A stretch of 28,880 bases of DNA from Falciphora oryzae (GCA_000733355.1 JNVV01000050.1:177070-205949), one strand, 5' to 3'. Numbered from the stretch's first letter, positions 11,288-22,003 are shown. Translations and numbers: made by a program. Notes: a model not told the origin generated them from the letters alone.

Positions 11288-11305
11288 AGAGTACCTAGGT
11301 ACTCT
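11288..11305. repeat. 18-bp perfect palindrome AGAGTACCTAGGTACTCT
   Basis: The eighteen bases equal their own reverse complement. The core CCTAGG flanked by GTAC is shared with the motif cluster at 1225-1446. The site lies in gene-free DNA about 760 nt past the PAN1 stop. Its function is unknown. Confidence 0.6.
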
Positions 11306-12661
11306 CTAGCCTCGACAAACGCTCAAGTATACCTATACCAGTAGAGTTAGGGGCGGCAAGTTGAAGCAGCTGCAGTCACCCAGACTCTCTCGTATCCCGC
11401 GCAAACGACCCACCCCTCTCGATGTGTTGGTGTTTTTTTTTTTTTTTTCTTCCTCCATCCCTGTTTTCTTACTTTTTGTTTCCGTTCCCTCCCCAGCTTT
11501 TATCCTTGGTTCTACCTAATGGTGGTTGGTTGTGGCCGTCTGGGGTGTGAAGGAGGCTATAAGGTTGGAAGTTGCGATGCATAATGAGGACTGATTGGAT
11601 GGAAGCGCCCTTTTTCAAAACATGGAGTCGGCGCGTGTGGAGAAAGGAGAGCGAACGCGACTCTGACGCGTGAGACGCGCCAACTCAAAAAAAAGGAAGA
11701 GGTCCACGGGGTGGTGACTGGCCCAATGACGGAATCGCCAATAGGAGGCGCAGGGAAGGACGAGATTTTTTTGGGGCGACAGGGGCCTGCATGATGCAGA
11801 CCCATAGCTCTGTCGGCTAAGAGCAGGCTTGACGCAGCAAAAACTCGGCTTTCCCTGGGTCGGGTAGCACTCTGGACGGACTTGGGCGAGAGGGTGGTGG
11901 GTGCACCCGCTTCCATCGAGACTCTGAGACTCGCCAGCCAGTGCGCGTGCGCAGCTAGTCGACCTCGCAGCTAGACGCCCCGTATCAGCCCGTGCCTGCG
12001 CTGGCCAATCCATTTGCCCAAGCCGCACGCTCGGGTGTGCCCTCGACGCCCGGCCAGGCCCCCAAGGTCCAGGCCTGGTTGGGGCCTGTGGTGAGCTGGC
12101 CAAGCCAAGGGCGAGCGAGGCCCACACCACACCGTCAGATCCTCCTTCGCCCTCTCCTCGCCCTCGTCCGTTCGCAGTCCCCTTTCTTTGGCCTGGCCCC
12201 TCCCCACCCGAGAAAAAGGCCGCTCGATGATGGTGGACAGGGCACCGCATACGTCGTCGGTTTTCCTGTCCCGTCCTGCCTTGTAAACCTGCATACACCA
12301 GACCTTCCAACCGGCTCTTCTCCTGCTGCTTGCCGTGCTTCTTGCTGTGCTGCGTGCTACTCTGCCTGAGTCTTGTCAACCAAACCCATTCCGCCAACCA
12401 CGGCCCCCCGCACGCACGCTCGCTCCCATTCGTTCTGCCTGCGCATTCCTCCCTCCCATTCTCTCTCCCTCGCTACCCGCCCTCCTTATCCATCTCTTTT
12501 CTTCCATCCCTTCTTCCTCTCCCACACCCACCCTATTTGCTCTCCTCCCCCTTCTCCGTCGCCTCCACTATTGCATCTCGACATCAGCTACCGACCGACT
12601 CGCTGCCGGCGTGCCCTTTCGCCAGAGCCAATCCCGCGATTTTGCCTCGTTCGCTTCGTCG

Positions 12662-12691
12662 ATGACGTTCCTCGCCTCGACGAGTTTATGA
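12662..12691 (+). other. Possible upstream ORF in the forkhead leader (9 codons)
   Basis: ATG at 12662 opens a nine-codon frame ending in TGA at 12689-12691. A second tiny frame (ATG at 12688, three codons) overlaps its stop. If the forkhead mRNA starts in the C/T-rich DNA near 12400-12560, both lie in the leader and could lower translation of the main frame. The transcript start is inferred, not seen. Confidence 0.25.
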
Positions 12692-13022
12692 GCCGCTAGA
12701 TAACCCCCGAGGTCAAGCCGTAGAACCTCGGCGGAGAAAACCGCCACGTCCCCTCCCATTTGCCGAATCTCCATTACGAATCGAGGACAGCCATCTCCCC
12801 GTCGGTTCCGTGTAATCGCGACGCCCCGAACACACTCGCAAGGTCAGCCAGAGGCAAACGAACATCTCCCTCGCCCTCATTCTATCCTCTCGTTTTTGCA
12901 TCTCTCTTGTATCACAGTGATATGTCACTATCGTTCGAATTTTTTTACTCTCCAGAAAAGACCCTTGGTCTTTGCACTGGATCTCCCTTGATCCCCCCTT
13001 GATCCCTCCTGAACCCTCGCGT

Positions 13023-13044
13023 GCTAACTAAACTATCCTTTCAG
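13023..13044 (+). other. Likely 3' splice site of a leader intron upstream of the forkhead gene
   Basis: A GCTAACT branch-point sequence is followed by a pyrimidine stretch and CAG ending at 13044, about 77 nt before the forkhead start codon. This is a strong fungal acceptor. I could not choose a donor with confidence; candidates such as GTAATC near 12811 are weak. Confidence 0.45.
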
Positions 13045-13121
13045 GTCCTGCGCCGCTGGCAGTAGTCGCCTCGCACTGTCGGTCTCTCTCCCGCCGAATC
13101 CCCGCTGGCCGCCCGGTCAGC

Positions 13122-15401
13122 ATGGCCAGAAACGCGCGTTTTGGGCCACTTGAGCCTCTTCAGATATTCCAGGACGGCTTCTTCGACCAGGCCACGCCCA
13201 TTGTTAGCCACGCACCGATGCCTCCGACTTCCGCTGCCCCGCGAAGGGCGCTCCAGCCGAGCAATCGCAACGTCATCTTCAACCCCCCAAACCACAACAT
13301 GTCTGCCGTGAGGCAGTCTCCGTTTAAGCCGGCATCCCAAGGAGGCGCCCCCTTGGCTCCCCTGAAGGCATCACAGACCAACATCGGGGCCGTCTCCATA
13401 ATGCCACCGTGCATGCAGCCGGCACCCACCGATTCGCTTCCCAAGAAGCAGCCGGTCATGTCTCGCTTCAAAACGGTTGCCCAAAAGCCCGCCTTTGCCA
13501 GTGCCTCGGCCGCCGCCCCTGGCCACCTCGGAAAGGAGAACTACCAGGCCTCGATGATGTATCCTATCCCGCCACCCCTGAACCTGTCCATTGAGTCCTT
13601 CTACCAGAAACCATCCGGCAAACGACTGCTCGAGGCCCCTCCAATCAAAGACAACCGGCCGCAGAAGAAGCCCAGGCTTGATGGTGGTCCTCTACCTCCA
13701 CACGATTCGTTCCCACTTATTGTCGACGACGGCACTAAACCAGGACACAGCTACGCGATGCTTATCGGAATGGCCATCTTGCGTTCTCCTCAGCGGCGCC
13801 TAACCCTGTCCCAGATCTACAAGTGGATCTCGGACAACTTCTCATTCTACAGTCCCAACGATGCCGGCTGGCAAAACAGCATCCGTCACAACCTCAGCCT
13901 GAACAAAAACTTCATCAAGCACGAGCGCCCCAAGGACGATCCTGGCAAGGGCAACTACTGGGCTATTGAGCCGGGGATGGAGCACCTCTTCATGAAGGAG
14001 AAGCTTGCCAGGAAGTCTATCTCCGCCTCGGACAGCCTCTCGGCCATGTCCACGGTTCTTGAGCCTTCCTTGCCTCCGCCTCCTAGCTCGTCTGAACCCG
14101 TGCTTCCCACGCAGCTCGCATCTGCCGCAACACCCGTCGTCTCAAACGTCTCAAACCCTCCTCTGCCCGCTCCGCTGGAGCGAGAGCCGTCATCCGACGC
14201 CACGATTCCCGTGTCTGACAACGCGGCTGCCGACGAGGCTTTGGACAAGGCGGCCGCCGCCGCTGCTACTGAGCCTTTGACCGACGCAAACGGGTATTCG
14301 CCTCTTGCTGCCGCGATGCACTCCTCGCCGCCTATCCCTAGACACCTGGAGCCTCGGAGGAACACGCCGCCACCCCCTCCGGCCTCCCGCCGTCGGGACT
14401 CGTCCGCAGCCAAGTCGCACAAGCGCAAGTTTGCTTCCATGGATGACAGCGGCTATATCTCGTCCCTAGAATCATCCGTCCTTCGATCCAAGCAGAACGG
14501 GCGGCTGTTGACGTCGGATGCCGATCGCCCGCGCATCAAGCGAGGACGTGCCGAGGAGGAGATTGCACGGCTACGCGCCTCTTCATACGAAAGCCCCTCC
14601 AAGGGACGATCCTGGAGCGGGTTCATGCCGCAGTCGTCGTCGCCGCTTCGCCAGACGTCTGGCCATGACGCTGGCCAGATGCTCCCGCCACTGACCCCGG
14701 CAGTCAAGCTCGCACCGCCACCGAGGCCGCCACCGTCCGTCTCACCGAATACGAACCTGAGACTCCACCGCGCCAAAGTGCAACGCATGGTTGACTCGCC
14801 ACTGCGAAGGGTTCTGGATATACCCGAGCAGGAGAACAGCTGGGGGACACCGGGAGGCTATCACTTTGACCCCTCGGTGTACGATTTTGGTTTCGGGGTC
14901 GACACGTCGGGCGTTGCCGAGTTCGACATATTTCAAGACTCGACCATGCCGTCCATCTTTCCTTCGGTGGAGGACGGCTCGCCGGTCAAACGAAGTCTTA
15001 AGCGACCGCGCCTGGAACGGCCTAACTCAACGAGTGTTCTGGGCGAGATCACCAATTCAGGACCTCGGCGGTCCCTCACGTCGGCTCCCCTCCTCAAAGC
15101 CACGCGCTCCCTGGCGACGACGCTGGACACTCCCACCAAGATACCGGCAGGTGGGCTGTTGCCGTCCTCGCCTAGCAAGGTGTTCTTGCAGTCCCCAGCG
15201 AAGCTGCCAGACATGACGGCGAACGCTGAGAACACATGGCTCAACATTGACGATTTCTGCTCGACCGACTTCTTGGAAGAGGCAAGCGATTTCCCGGGCG
15301 TCGACATAACGCAGGGCTTCGACAAAATCGGACAGCCATCTCGCACTTCAAAGTCGTCCGGGAAGCCCGGGCTAGGTCGCAGCCACACGACCAGTTTTTA
15401 A
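13122..15401 (+). CDS. Forkhead transcription factor, Hcm1/Sep1 type
   Basis: A single exon encodes 759 residues. The forkhead (winged helix) DNA-binding domain lies at about 205-291. It starts [14 protein letters not shown], has the recognition helix [15 protein letters not shown] near 250 and ends in [16 protein letters not shown]. No FHA domain precedes it, which separates it from Fkh1/Fkh2 and points to the Hcm1 (budding yeast) / Sep1 (fission yeast) group. Those proteins drive periodic transcription of S-phase, spindle or cell-separation genes. The N-terminus has a conserved-looking [10 protein letters not shown]. Residues 138-140 form a KEN box. The C-terminal half is disordered and rich in SP/TP sites, such as SPLRRVLD and TPTK, fitting CDK control. 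The segment [12 protein letters not shown] near 440 recalls related fungal proteins. The first Met fits, since frame and composition change upstream. Assignment to Hcm1/Sep1 rather than another FHA-less forkhead is an inference. Confidence 0.9.
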   Translation: MARNARFGPLEPLQIFQDGFFDQATPIVSHAPMPPTSAAPRRALQPSNRNVIFNPPNHNMSAVRQSPFKPASQGGAPLAPLKASQTNIGAVSIMPPCMQPAPTDSLPKKQPVMSRFKTVAQKPAFASASAAAPGHLGKENYQASMMYPIPPPLNLSIESFYQKPSGKRLLEAPPIKDNRPQKKPRLDGGPLPPHDSFPLIVDDGTKPGHSYAMLIGMAILRSPQRRLTLSQIYKWISDNFSFYSPNDAGWQNSIRHNLSLNKNFIKHERPKDDPGKGNYWAIEPGMEHLFMKEKLARKSISASDSLSAMSTVLEPSLPPPPSSSEPVLPTQLASAATPVVSNVSNPPLPAPLEREPSSDATIPVSDNAAADEALDKAAAAAATEPLTDANGYSPLAAAMHSSPPIPRHLEPRRNTPPPPPASRRRDSSAAKSHKRKFASMDDSGYISSLESSVLRSKQNGRLLTSDADRPRIKRGRAEEEIARLRASSYESPSKGRSWSGFMPQSSSPLRQTSGHDAGQMLPPLTPAVKLAPPPRPPPSVSPNTNLRLHRAKVQRMVDSPLRRVLDIPEQENSWGTPGGYHFDPSVYDFGFGVDTSGVAEFDIFQDSTMPSIFPSVEDGSPVKRSLKRPRLERPNSTSVLGEITNSGPRRSLTSAPLLKATRSLATTLDTPTKIPAGGLLPSSPSKVFLQSPAKLPDMTANAENTWLNIDDFCSTDFLEEASDFPGVDITQGFDKIGQPSRTSKSSGKPGLGRSHTTSF

Positions 15402-16607
15402 GCGAGGCAAGGTTACTGACCAGTCGTGGCCGATTGGTTCGTCTTGGTCGCCTTCGGCTCCTGCCCACGACTCTTGGCCTGTTTTATTATGGTTCTCTCC
15501 ATTCTTGTGCCCCCTTCTTCTATTTCCTCCTTTCCCCCACCTAATCCGTTCTTGCGTGTTCCTTAGGAGGTGACGCGGATCGACCATGAAACCTGTTCAC
15601 CCTCGACAGCTCGATGCAAATCAGACGAGCTAAGCAGGGGTGTCACCATCAATGTCTACGAATAGGCTCTGTCCAGCTCAACGTGGCGTCTTTTTCTTCT
15701 TTTTTTTCTTGTTGTCTTTGTGACTTTTCAAACGTGGCTGGGTATTTGCGTCGTCTTTTCTGCCCCTTTTTGTTGCTTTGCCTTCTTACTACAGCAGACC
15801 TTCCCTGTTTGATTACCCCTTTGACACACCCGTATTGGGACTGGGGAAGAAAGTTTGTTCCGGATCTCAAGACCTGAACGACAGTGTTGGACAATTGGTC
15901 TACCACGGCTTCTTGGTCATATTTTTGCTCTATCCTCCTTGTTCTCTTTTTTTTTTTTTCTTGTGACTTTTCGCTGTGTTTTCTCTTGGTTCTTGTTTAC
16001 GCGAATCATGATGATGTCTGGGGTAAACCATTATTGGCAAGCATGACAGGATGTCGGGTACGGGTGTCATTTGAAAGTTGACTTTGCGTTTTCTGGCTTT
16101 GTTCTGATTTGATTTTTTGGGCTAAGTAGGGACGGCAGGAGAGCGGATAGACAATGGACAGCAGCGGTATGCCTACTGATTTAACTCTGTTTGTCCCCAC
16201 TTGATATTGTTTCACCAGACTCTTGACAGCAGAGTTATATGAATTCGAGACCCGTTTGCTATTTCATCGGAATCTCTCGTGTTTTTCTCGCCCATGCCAG
16301 CCAGACGATCCTTGGTAGCATCGCGCGCAAGATCGTGATGTTTGATGACATCGTCAGGGCTCTCGACACGACGTTGCTCTCGGGCTGCCGAGTCTGTATA
16401 GCCGACGTCGGCAGGTGCGAGTATCGCGACCAAAGCAACGGCGGCCGCGCTCCGAGGATGGATCGCATTGGGCGTGATGGCCATGTTTCGAGCGGCCGGC
16501 CCCACGACATGCTCCCCAGGTGGTAGCGGTGGGCTACATCGGCAGGCCTGGACACAACACGGCCAACCGAAACTGGGGGGACTTGGAGGCACAGATGTCT
16601 GCATGGA
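15402..16607. other. Convergent intergenic region, forkhead / ATG101
   Basis: This 1.2 kb between two stop codons should hold both 3' untranslated regions. It contains several T-rich runs (about 15690-15780 and 15940-15960) but no supported gene. Short open frames here, such as 16212-16604 on the - strand, show no domain. Confidence 0.5.
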
Positions 16608-17353
16608 TCAGTACATGCCCATCCTGAAGCTTGCCTCCTTCTGGTTGACCGTGATCTGGTACGGGAACGGATTCGATTCGGTCGTGGTTATGGGCGGGAT
16701 GTGATCCTTGTGGGTGTTGACGAAGGTGATAATCTTTGTCGTGGTGGTGAGAAGGGTGGCTTCGGTGGCTTTGCGAACCTTTGCGCGCTCTACCGGGCGG
16801 CGCAAGATTTCAGGGGTACACAGGTATCAGAACACTTCTTTCACGTGTCGTTCCCATCGGGAAGGGGGGCGTAGGAAACACGACAACGCACCGCTCTCGG
16901 TTCGGGGCTCGGCCACCGTGACCTTGACAGTCCACCATTCCCAGCAGACCTCCTCGTCGCCGCGCATGGCCAGCCAGGTCTTGCGGCGCTTCTTCTCGAA
17001 GAACTGGACCGAGATCTGGCCGCGGCCGCCGCCCGAGGGGTGGTGCTGGTGCGACTGGGCGGCATCGAGCTGGCGGGCCAGGGCGGCGGCGCGCTGGTCG
17101 ATCATGGTCTCGAGCTCGACATCGTCAACGAGGGGGAGGGTCAGGTCCAGGACCTCGCGGGTTTGAGGTTGCACCGACGGGAAGAAGCGATGGAAAAAGA
17201 TGGTGTGCAGGATGCCTGGAAGCGCCGGGTTAGTAAAAAAGGCAGCCGCGCGCCAGGGCGGGGACAGGCCCACTTACCGCGGACGACATCTCGCACCGTC
17301 GACGGGTCGGCAAAGGCCTCGAGGATGAACTCGGGAGGGCTTCGTTGGTCCAT
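16608..17353 (-). CDS. atg101: ATG101, subunit of the Atg1 autophagy-initiation complex
   Basis: The exons on the - strand are 17353-17278, 17215-16892 and 16789-16608, giving 193 residues, normal for the family. Atg101 is a HORMA-fold protein that pairs with and stabilises Atg13, helping to start autophagosome formation. Recognisable stretches are EFILEAFADPSTVRDV at the N-terminus, LHTIFFHRFFPSVQP across the first junction, LDLTLPLVDDVELETMID, then VQFFEKKRRKTW, CWEWWTVKV and EPRTES|ERAKVRKATE across the second junction. It ends with NTHKDHIPPITTTESNPFPY. The introns are 62 and 102 nt, and both junctions restore the frame exactly. An in-frame Met 26 codons upstream (17431) is less likely because the conserved start follows MDQRSPP. 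Its 5' neighbour on the opposite strand is PEX3, with 651 bp between start codons. Budding yeast lacks this gene and uses Atg29/Atg31. Confidence 0.93.
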
Positions 17354-18004
17354 GGGAATGTGTGGTTGGCGGGTGGTGGCTGCGCTGGCGATGCAGGTGG
17401 AGGGAGCGGGGACTGCAGCTTGCCCGGGCAATCAGAGAAACGATGGGCTGGAGCACCTGAGGTATCTGCTGATTGCCGTGGTATCGCGTAGTAATGGACA
17501 ACTGATACGGGGGTTGTCGTAGCGTCTTTGTTCTCTTTCCGCTCTAATGCTCGCGACTGGCGGCGTCGGTTGGCTGCTCTGCGTGCAGCGGCCAAGGGCA
17601 GAAAAAGCCCCGCACCAGCGATGGAGTGATGCAATTCAGCCCAGCTAGGATACATGTGCCTAGCTTAGCGGGCCTCTCCTTGGCATCCATGTTCACGTCC
17701 CCATTTGCATGTACCTCGGGGCTCGTCCAGTCTTGGGCGAGCACGAGCGGAGCTCACATCAAAACAAAGTGTGGGTCGGCCTTTCAGGAGCCGCAGCCTG
17801 CCAAACCTACCGGCGGTGCACACCGTCCTGTAAATTAAGAGCCTGGCAGAGGGGGCCGAGGCACCTCGAGCTTTGGAGGCGAACGAAAGCGAGCGCGTGA
17901 GAAGAGAAGACTGCGCACAGGAAAAACAAAGGATCCGAAAAACAAAAACTCGCCAGCTGCTGCCGAACCCAGCCTCGACGACCCCCGACACATCGCCCGT
18001 CGCG
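17354..18004. promoter_or_regulatory. Divergent promoter region, ATG101 / PEX3
   Basis: These 651 bp separate the start codons of leftward ATG101 and rightward PEX3 and must hold both leaders. No other gene is supported. A frame from ATG 17873 runs in phase into PEX3 (44 extra residues, charged and low complexity) and probably lies in the leader. No clear TATA box is seen. Confidence 0.6.
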
Positions 18005-19551
18005 ATGCTTTCTGCAACGCGGCGATGGCTGCGCCGGAATAGAACCCCCATCGCCATCGGCGCCGGTGTGGTCGGCGCCGGCTACATCGCGGCCCGCTAC
18101 GTGCTCGGCAAGATCAGCGACGCGCGCGAGCGCATGAGCAGCGACCGCATCGCCAAGGAGAAGTGAGTAGCGGCCTGCCGGTTCCGGGAGAGAGAGAGAC
18201 GTGGACGCCTGGCTAACCCTTCCCTGTGCGCGCAGCCTCCGCCGGCGCTTCGAGCAGAACCAGGAGGACTGCACCTTCACGGTGCTGGCCCTGCTCCCCA
18301 CGGCCGCCACAAACATCCTCGAGGCCATGAACACGGAGCAGATCACGTACCAGATCCAGCAGATGAAGGCCAGGCCGCTCACCTCGTCGGCGCCACCAAG
18401 TATCGCCGACACGACGCTAACCGACGACGACGGCCAGTCCAGCCTCGCCGGCGGCCCGCCTCCTGACCCTGCCCCTACCGCCGACGGCCCCAAGAGAAAG
18501 ACCAAGCGCCAGCTCTGGGACGAGCTGGCAATAAGCTGTGCGTTGTTCTGCAGACGGACCCCTCCCCCTTGGTCTCCTCATACGACGGCTGTGCTGACAC
18601 CCCAGGGATTTCGCTCACGTAGCGATAACGAGAGCATACACGCTGCTCTACAGCCTCGCTCTGCTGACCATGTTCACACGTATCCAACTGAACCTGCTGG
18701 GGCGCCGGAGCTACCTGTCGAGCGTGGTGGCGCTCGCCACCGGATCGGCGCAGGCCGCCATCGGGCTTGAGGACAACGACGACGGTGGCCCGGACCGTCT
18801 GTCGTACGGCAGCGACTTTGAGATCAACCGCCGCTACCTGACGCTGAGCTGGTGGCTGCTGAACCGGGGCTGGGTCGACATCAGGACACGCGTCGAGGCC
18901 GCCGTCGCGCGCGCTTTTGGCCACCTGAGCCCGCGCGACGACCTCTCGCTCGGGGCCTTCGGCGCTCTCACCTCCCGGGTCCGGGCCGAGGTCGAGACGG
19001 GAGCGGGCTGGCTCGGGTTCCTGCTGCCGCCCGCGGGCGAGGAAGAGTCGGTGCTGAGGGAGTCGGGCATCCTGGGCGACAGCGCGGCAGCCCTCGATGA
19101 GAGCGCCGTTGTGGTTCCCCCCGCGACCCCAGCTGTGCCGCCGGCGCTCCGGCGGCTGGTGGACGAGACGTCGGACCTGATCGACTCGCCCTCCTTCTCG
19201 CACGTGCTCAGGCTGCTGCTCGACGCCGGCTTCGGCGCCATGGCCGATGGCGAGCTGGCCGAGACGGTGTTTGCGGCGCCGGCAGACGGCCCCGCGCCCA
19301 CGACCGTTCAGCTGCCCAAGATCTTGTCATCGCTGACCCGCCAGGCCCACGCCATCGGGAACGCGATGCCTAACCGCTACCTGCAGAGCATGGAATCCGT
19401 CCGCGACCTCGAGGCGTTCGCCGCCGTCGTCTACTCGAGCAACTGGGAGAACGAGATGAAGGACGATGACGCCAGCACCGTGCTGGTGCCCGCTGTCCAG
19501 GCCTCGTTTGAGGGCGCATGGGGAAGGGCCACCGCAGAGAGGCAATCTTGA
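18005..19551 (+). CDS. pex3: PEX3, peroxisomal membrane biogenesis factor
   Basis: The exons are 18005-18162, 18236-18537 and 18623-19551, giving 462 residues. Pex3 sits in the peroxisomal membrane, docks the Pex19 chaperone with its membrane-protein cargo and, in fungi, also anchors inheritance and pexophagy factors. The N-terminus MLSATRRWLRRNRTPIAIG has the expected basic patch, followed by a transmembrane segment (about 16-35). The first junction gives DRIAKEN|LRRRFEQNQEDC. The second gives ELAIS|SITRAYTLLYSL and continues into LLTMFTRIQLNLLGRRSYL, a family hallmark. The acceptor CACGTAG at 18622 fits better than the CAG at 18605, which would break the frame. An acidic and proline-rich insert (about 98-145) separates two helical parts. 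The gene converges with BET5, with 396 bp between stops. Confidence 0.94.
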
Positions 19552-19947
19552 CTGGTCGCCGGGAAGGGACGCCGTAGGAAGAACTTGGCCAGGGCGGGTG
19601 GATAACGAGCCCTGATTGGATATATGATGCCAGACGGCCTGTCTGACTTGACTGCCCGCCACATCTTGTTGGATTTAATACTGTAGCGATAGAAGACATT
19701 TTTGAAGTCGCCAAGATGGCCGGGCAGGTTCCAGAGACTTGGGATAAGGCGTATCTCCCTCCCCTGGTCTAAACCCAGACTGGCCAGTTGTAAGAGCTTG
19801 TAACGATGGTAGATGCTGTGCTCGGGTCCCTCCCCTTGTCTATCCTTGTTCTCGACCCTCCCCCTTTTCCCCTCTATGCCTAGTATACACGGTAGAACAT
19901 CTAGGCGGGCACATGTCCGGAACAATGCAGAGCCGTCGAATAGCACG
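19552..19947. other. Convergent 3' region, PEX3 / BET5
   Basis: These 396 bp lie between the two stop codons, so the 3' untranslated regions must be short or overlap. No other gene is visible, and the antisense frames here are without signature. Confidence 0.6.
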
Positions 19948-20631
19948 TCACGCCAAGCCGCGGATGAACTGGTCCAGCCCCAGCTCGAAGAGCTCATTCT
20001 TGACGCCCTCGCCTCCATGGTGCTCGGCAGGCGACAGGGGATTTTTGACCACTACGACAAACAGCCAGTCGGGTATTAGTCGTTAGCCATCGATCTTAGA
20101 AGCTTGGTCTGTGCGAGGGAGAGAAGAAAATCAGGGCAGCTACTCACCGTACTCGACCCAAAGGTTGATGTAGATCTGGTGGAGGACGTTGCGCATGCTC
20201 ATGCTGGCCGTGTCGGTCAGCAGCACAAAGCGCAGGTTGGTCGGCGTCTCGTAGAAGTGGAGCTTGTACTGGGCGGTGCGGTAGGCCACGAAGGCGTCGT
20301 CGTCGCCGCCCAGCTTGCGCACCATGTTGCGCAGCGAGAAGACGGTGCCGAAGATAAGCTTGGCGTCGTCCTTGCGGCTGTCGCGCGCCGCCTTGGCCCG
20401 GCCCCCGCCGCCCATGGCCCCGGCCCCAGCCGTCGTCGCCGGTGCCGCTGAGCCGGCCTCGTCACGTGGCGGGGGCAGCCACTGCTTGGTGTATATGCAT
20501 TCCGCTGCCGTTTTTTTTTGGATTTTTATTCCCCATGTCAGCCCTGTGACCCAGGAGGGCTGCGGTGTTATGGGTTATAGTAGTAGTAGCTCACTATGCC
20601 GGTCGAATATGTAGAAGGAGTAGACCGCCAT
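19948..20631 (-). CDS. bet5: BET5, TRAPP complex core subunit (TRAPPC1)
   Basis: The exons on the - strand are 20631-20595, 20504-20148 and 20051-19948, giving 165 residues. Bet5 is a longin-fold core subunit of TRAPP, the exchange factor for Ypt1/Rab1 that tethers ER-derived vesicles to the Golgi. The start MAVYSFYIFDRH joins to TECIYTKQW. The body has LIFGTVFSLRNMVRKL, then YKLHFYETPTNLRFVLLTDT and LHQIYINLWVEY. The last junction gives EY|VVKNPLSP, and the protein ends in ELGLDQFIRGLA. The introns are 90 and 96 nt, with CTGAC and CTAAC/CTAAT branch sequences. An Ala/Gly-rich insert (about 22-48) between the first two strands is longer than in yeast. The first intron has an A9 run directly before its CGGCAG acceptor, where pyrimidines are usual. 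Confidence 0.93.
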
Positions 20632-21679
20632 GGTCAACAATCACAGGTGGCCGCCACCCGTGCGCACCCGCAGCGGACGCCGATACGACCAACTGGCGCG
20701 GTGACCTCGCCGCGCTGCTAGATGGGGTGGGTCTACGCGAGGCGAGTCCACTGCCCGCCCAGTTCGAAGCAGCAGGTCGCTGTCTTGGAAACGCTTCTCT
20801 CCTTTCCCTTCCTGCTTTTCGGGTTGCGATCTCGGTGGTTCGTGGAAGCAATGCAATGTATGAGATGGCGGGGATGAGGTACCAAAGAGACGTGTGTGAG
20901 AAAACGAAGAGTATAAAAGACAGCAGAAGACAGACTTGGCTGCCCAGTAAATTCTGGTCGTTTTTACGCTGTTATGTCGGGCCTTTCTTTGCCTTTCCTC
21001 CTCGTTCCGGGTTTTTTTCTTGTTTTCTCTACGAAGACTACCGCAAAGGCACCTGCGTGGTCTTCGAACTAGCTCACCCTCTACCTAGGCTATCTATGGT
21101 TCAGTCAAGTGAGAGCGAGTAGGGGTCTGGGGTGAAAGGGTTGAAGCCTTGGACGGAGCGGGTGCAGCGGGCGAACGTCGGGACCCAGGTGGCCAACCAA
21201 AGGCTGGCGATTGAATGCCTAGGCGGGTGCCCCACTTCCAGCGCTGGGTTTTGGGCGGCGTCCATTGCCCACACGAATCACGCATCGAAAAGAGAGGGAG
21301 GGTGAGAGTGTGGTTGCCGTGAGCAAACGCTCTATCCATTCTATTAATCTAATCGGGATAGCGACAACTGCAATGCAAAGTAGTGGTACACAGCCGTCTT
21401 AATCTAAACCTGCCGGCCGAACCGCCAGGGGCCTTGGCTCAGCCATCAAAAGAGCCCGGGCATCAAAGAGCACTAGAAACGGGTTGTCCATGAATGCTAT
21501 GCGCGTGACTGATGGCTTAGCCTGGCCAGCTTGCTTCCTGAGAGTGCCTAGCAGTCTACCCCTGCTGTGGAGGTACTTGAACATGGAGACAGGGGTGCGC
21601 GAGACACCGAGACAAGAAGACACGAGAAGAACAAGACGTCGAACACACCGGCCCCGGCCAGGCACGAACCTAGGCCGAC
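20632..21679. other. Intergenic region between EAF1 and BET5
   Basis: This 1.05 kb contains the EAF1 3' end and the BET5 promoter, both on the - strand. Short open frames, such as 20565-21122 on the + strand, look like chance. A CCTAGG word near 21083 repeats the motif seen at 1225-1446. No RNA gene is recognised. Confidence 0.5.
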
Positions 21680-21970
21680 CTAGCTGCCGCTGCTGGGCTG
21701 ACGGGCCTGTGAGTGCTGCTGCACCTGCACCGCGGCGGCAGCCTGCTGCTGCTGGGCCAGCAGGATCTGCGCGTACTGATGGGGCGTTCCCCCCGACCCG
21801 ACCATAGGCTTCGGGGAGGAGCCCGCCGCGGCGCTCACGGCGTTGTTTCTCTGCTGGACGAGACGCTTCTCCAACGAAGCCGTCGCCAGCTGACGGACCT
21901 GCTCCGGTGGCATCTGAGGGGCCTTGGCCCGGATCTGTGCCTCGACGTGAGCTAGCGCGGCGGACGACGC

Positions 21971-22003
<33 letters not shown>

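Larger units (their letters stand above)
10527..13121. other. Long gene-free region between PAN1 and the forkhead gene
   Basis: No supported gene is visible in 2.6 kb. An AATAAA at 10754-10759 is a candidate PAN1 polyadenylation signal. The middle has A12 (11161), T16 (about 11433) and an 18-bp perfect palindrome (11288-11305). From about 12370 to 12560 the + strand is strongly C/T-rich, which suggests a promoter or long leader of the forkhead gene. Open frames of up to 260 codons on the - strand (11615-12397) have no family signature and odd composition, so they are not called. Confidence 0.5.

Noticed and set aside
11615..12397. 260-codon open frame on the - strand
   Set aside because: No recognisable domain, mixed low-complexity composition, and it overlaps the probable forkhead promoter. 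Several frames on both strands are open here because of GC content.
16212..16604. 130-codon - strand frame directly after the ATG101 stop
   Set aside because: No domain and no sign of a missed ATG101 exon, because ATG101 already ends at its normal length.
17873..18004. Start of PEX3 at the upstream in-frame ATG 17873
   Set aside because: The extra 44 residues are charged and low complexity, and Pex3 proteins begin close to the basic patch and membrane segment that follow ATG 18005.
18606..18622. CAG acceptor at 18603-18605 for the second PEX3 intron
   Set aside because: With the GTGCGT donor it shifts the frame; the TAG at 18620-18622 gives ELAISSITRAYTLLYSL in frame.
18201..19203. Alternative frames over PEX3, including a 242-codon - strand frame (18475-19203)
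   Set aside because: The spliced PEX3 model explains this DNA and matches the family throughout. The others are antisense shadows or read into the introns.
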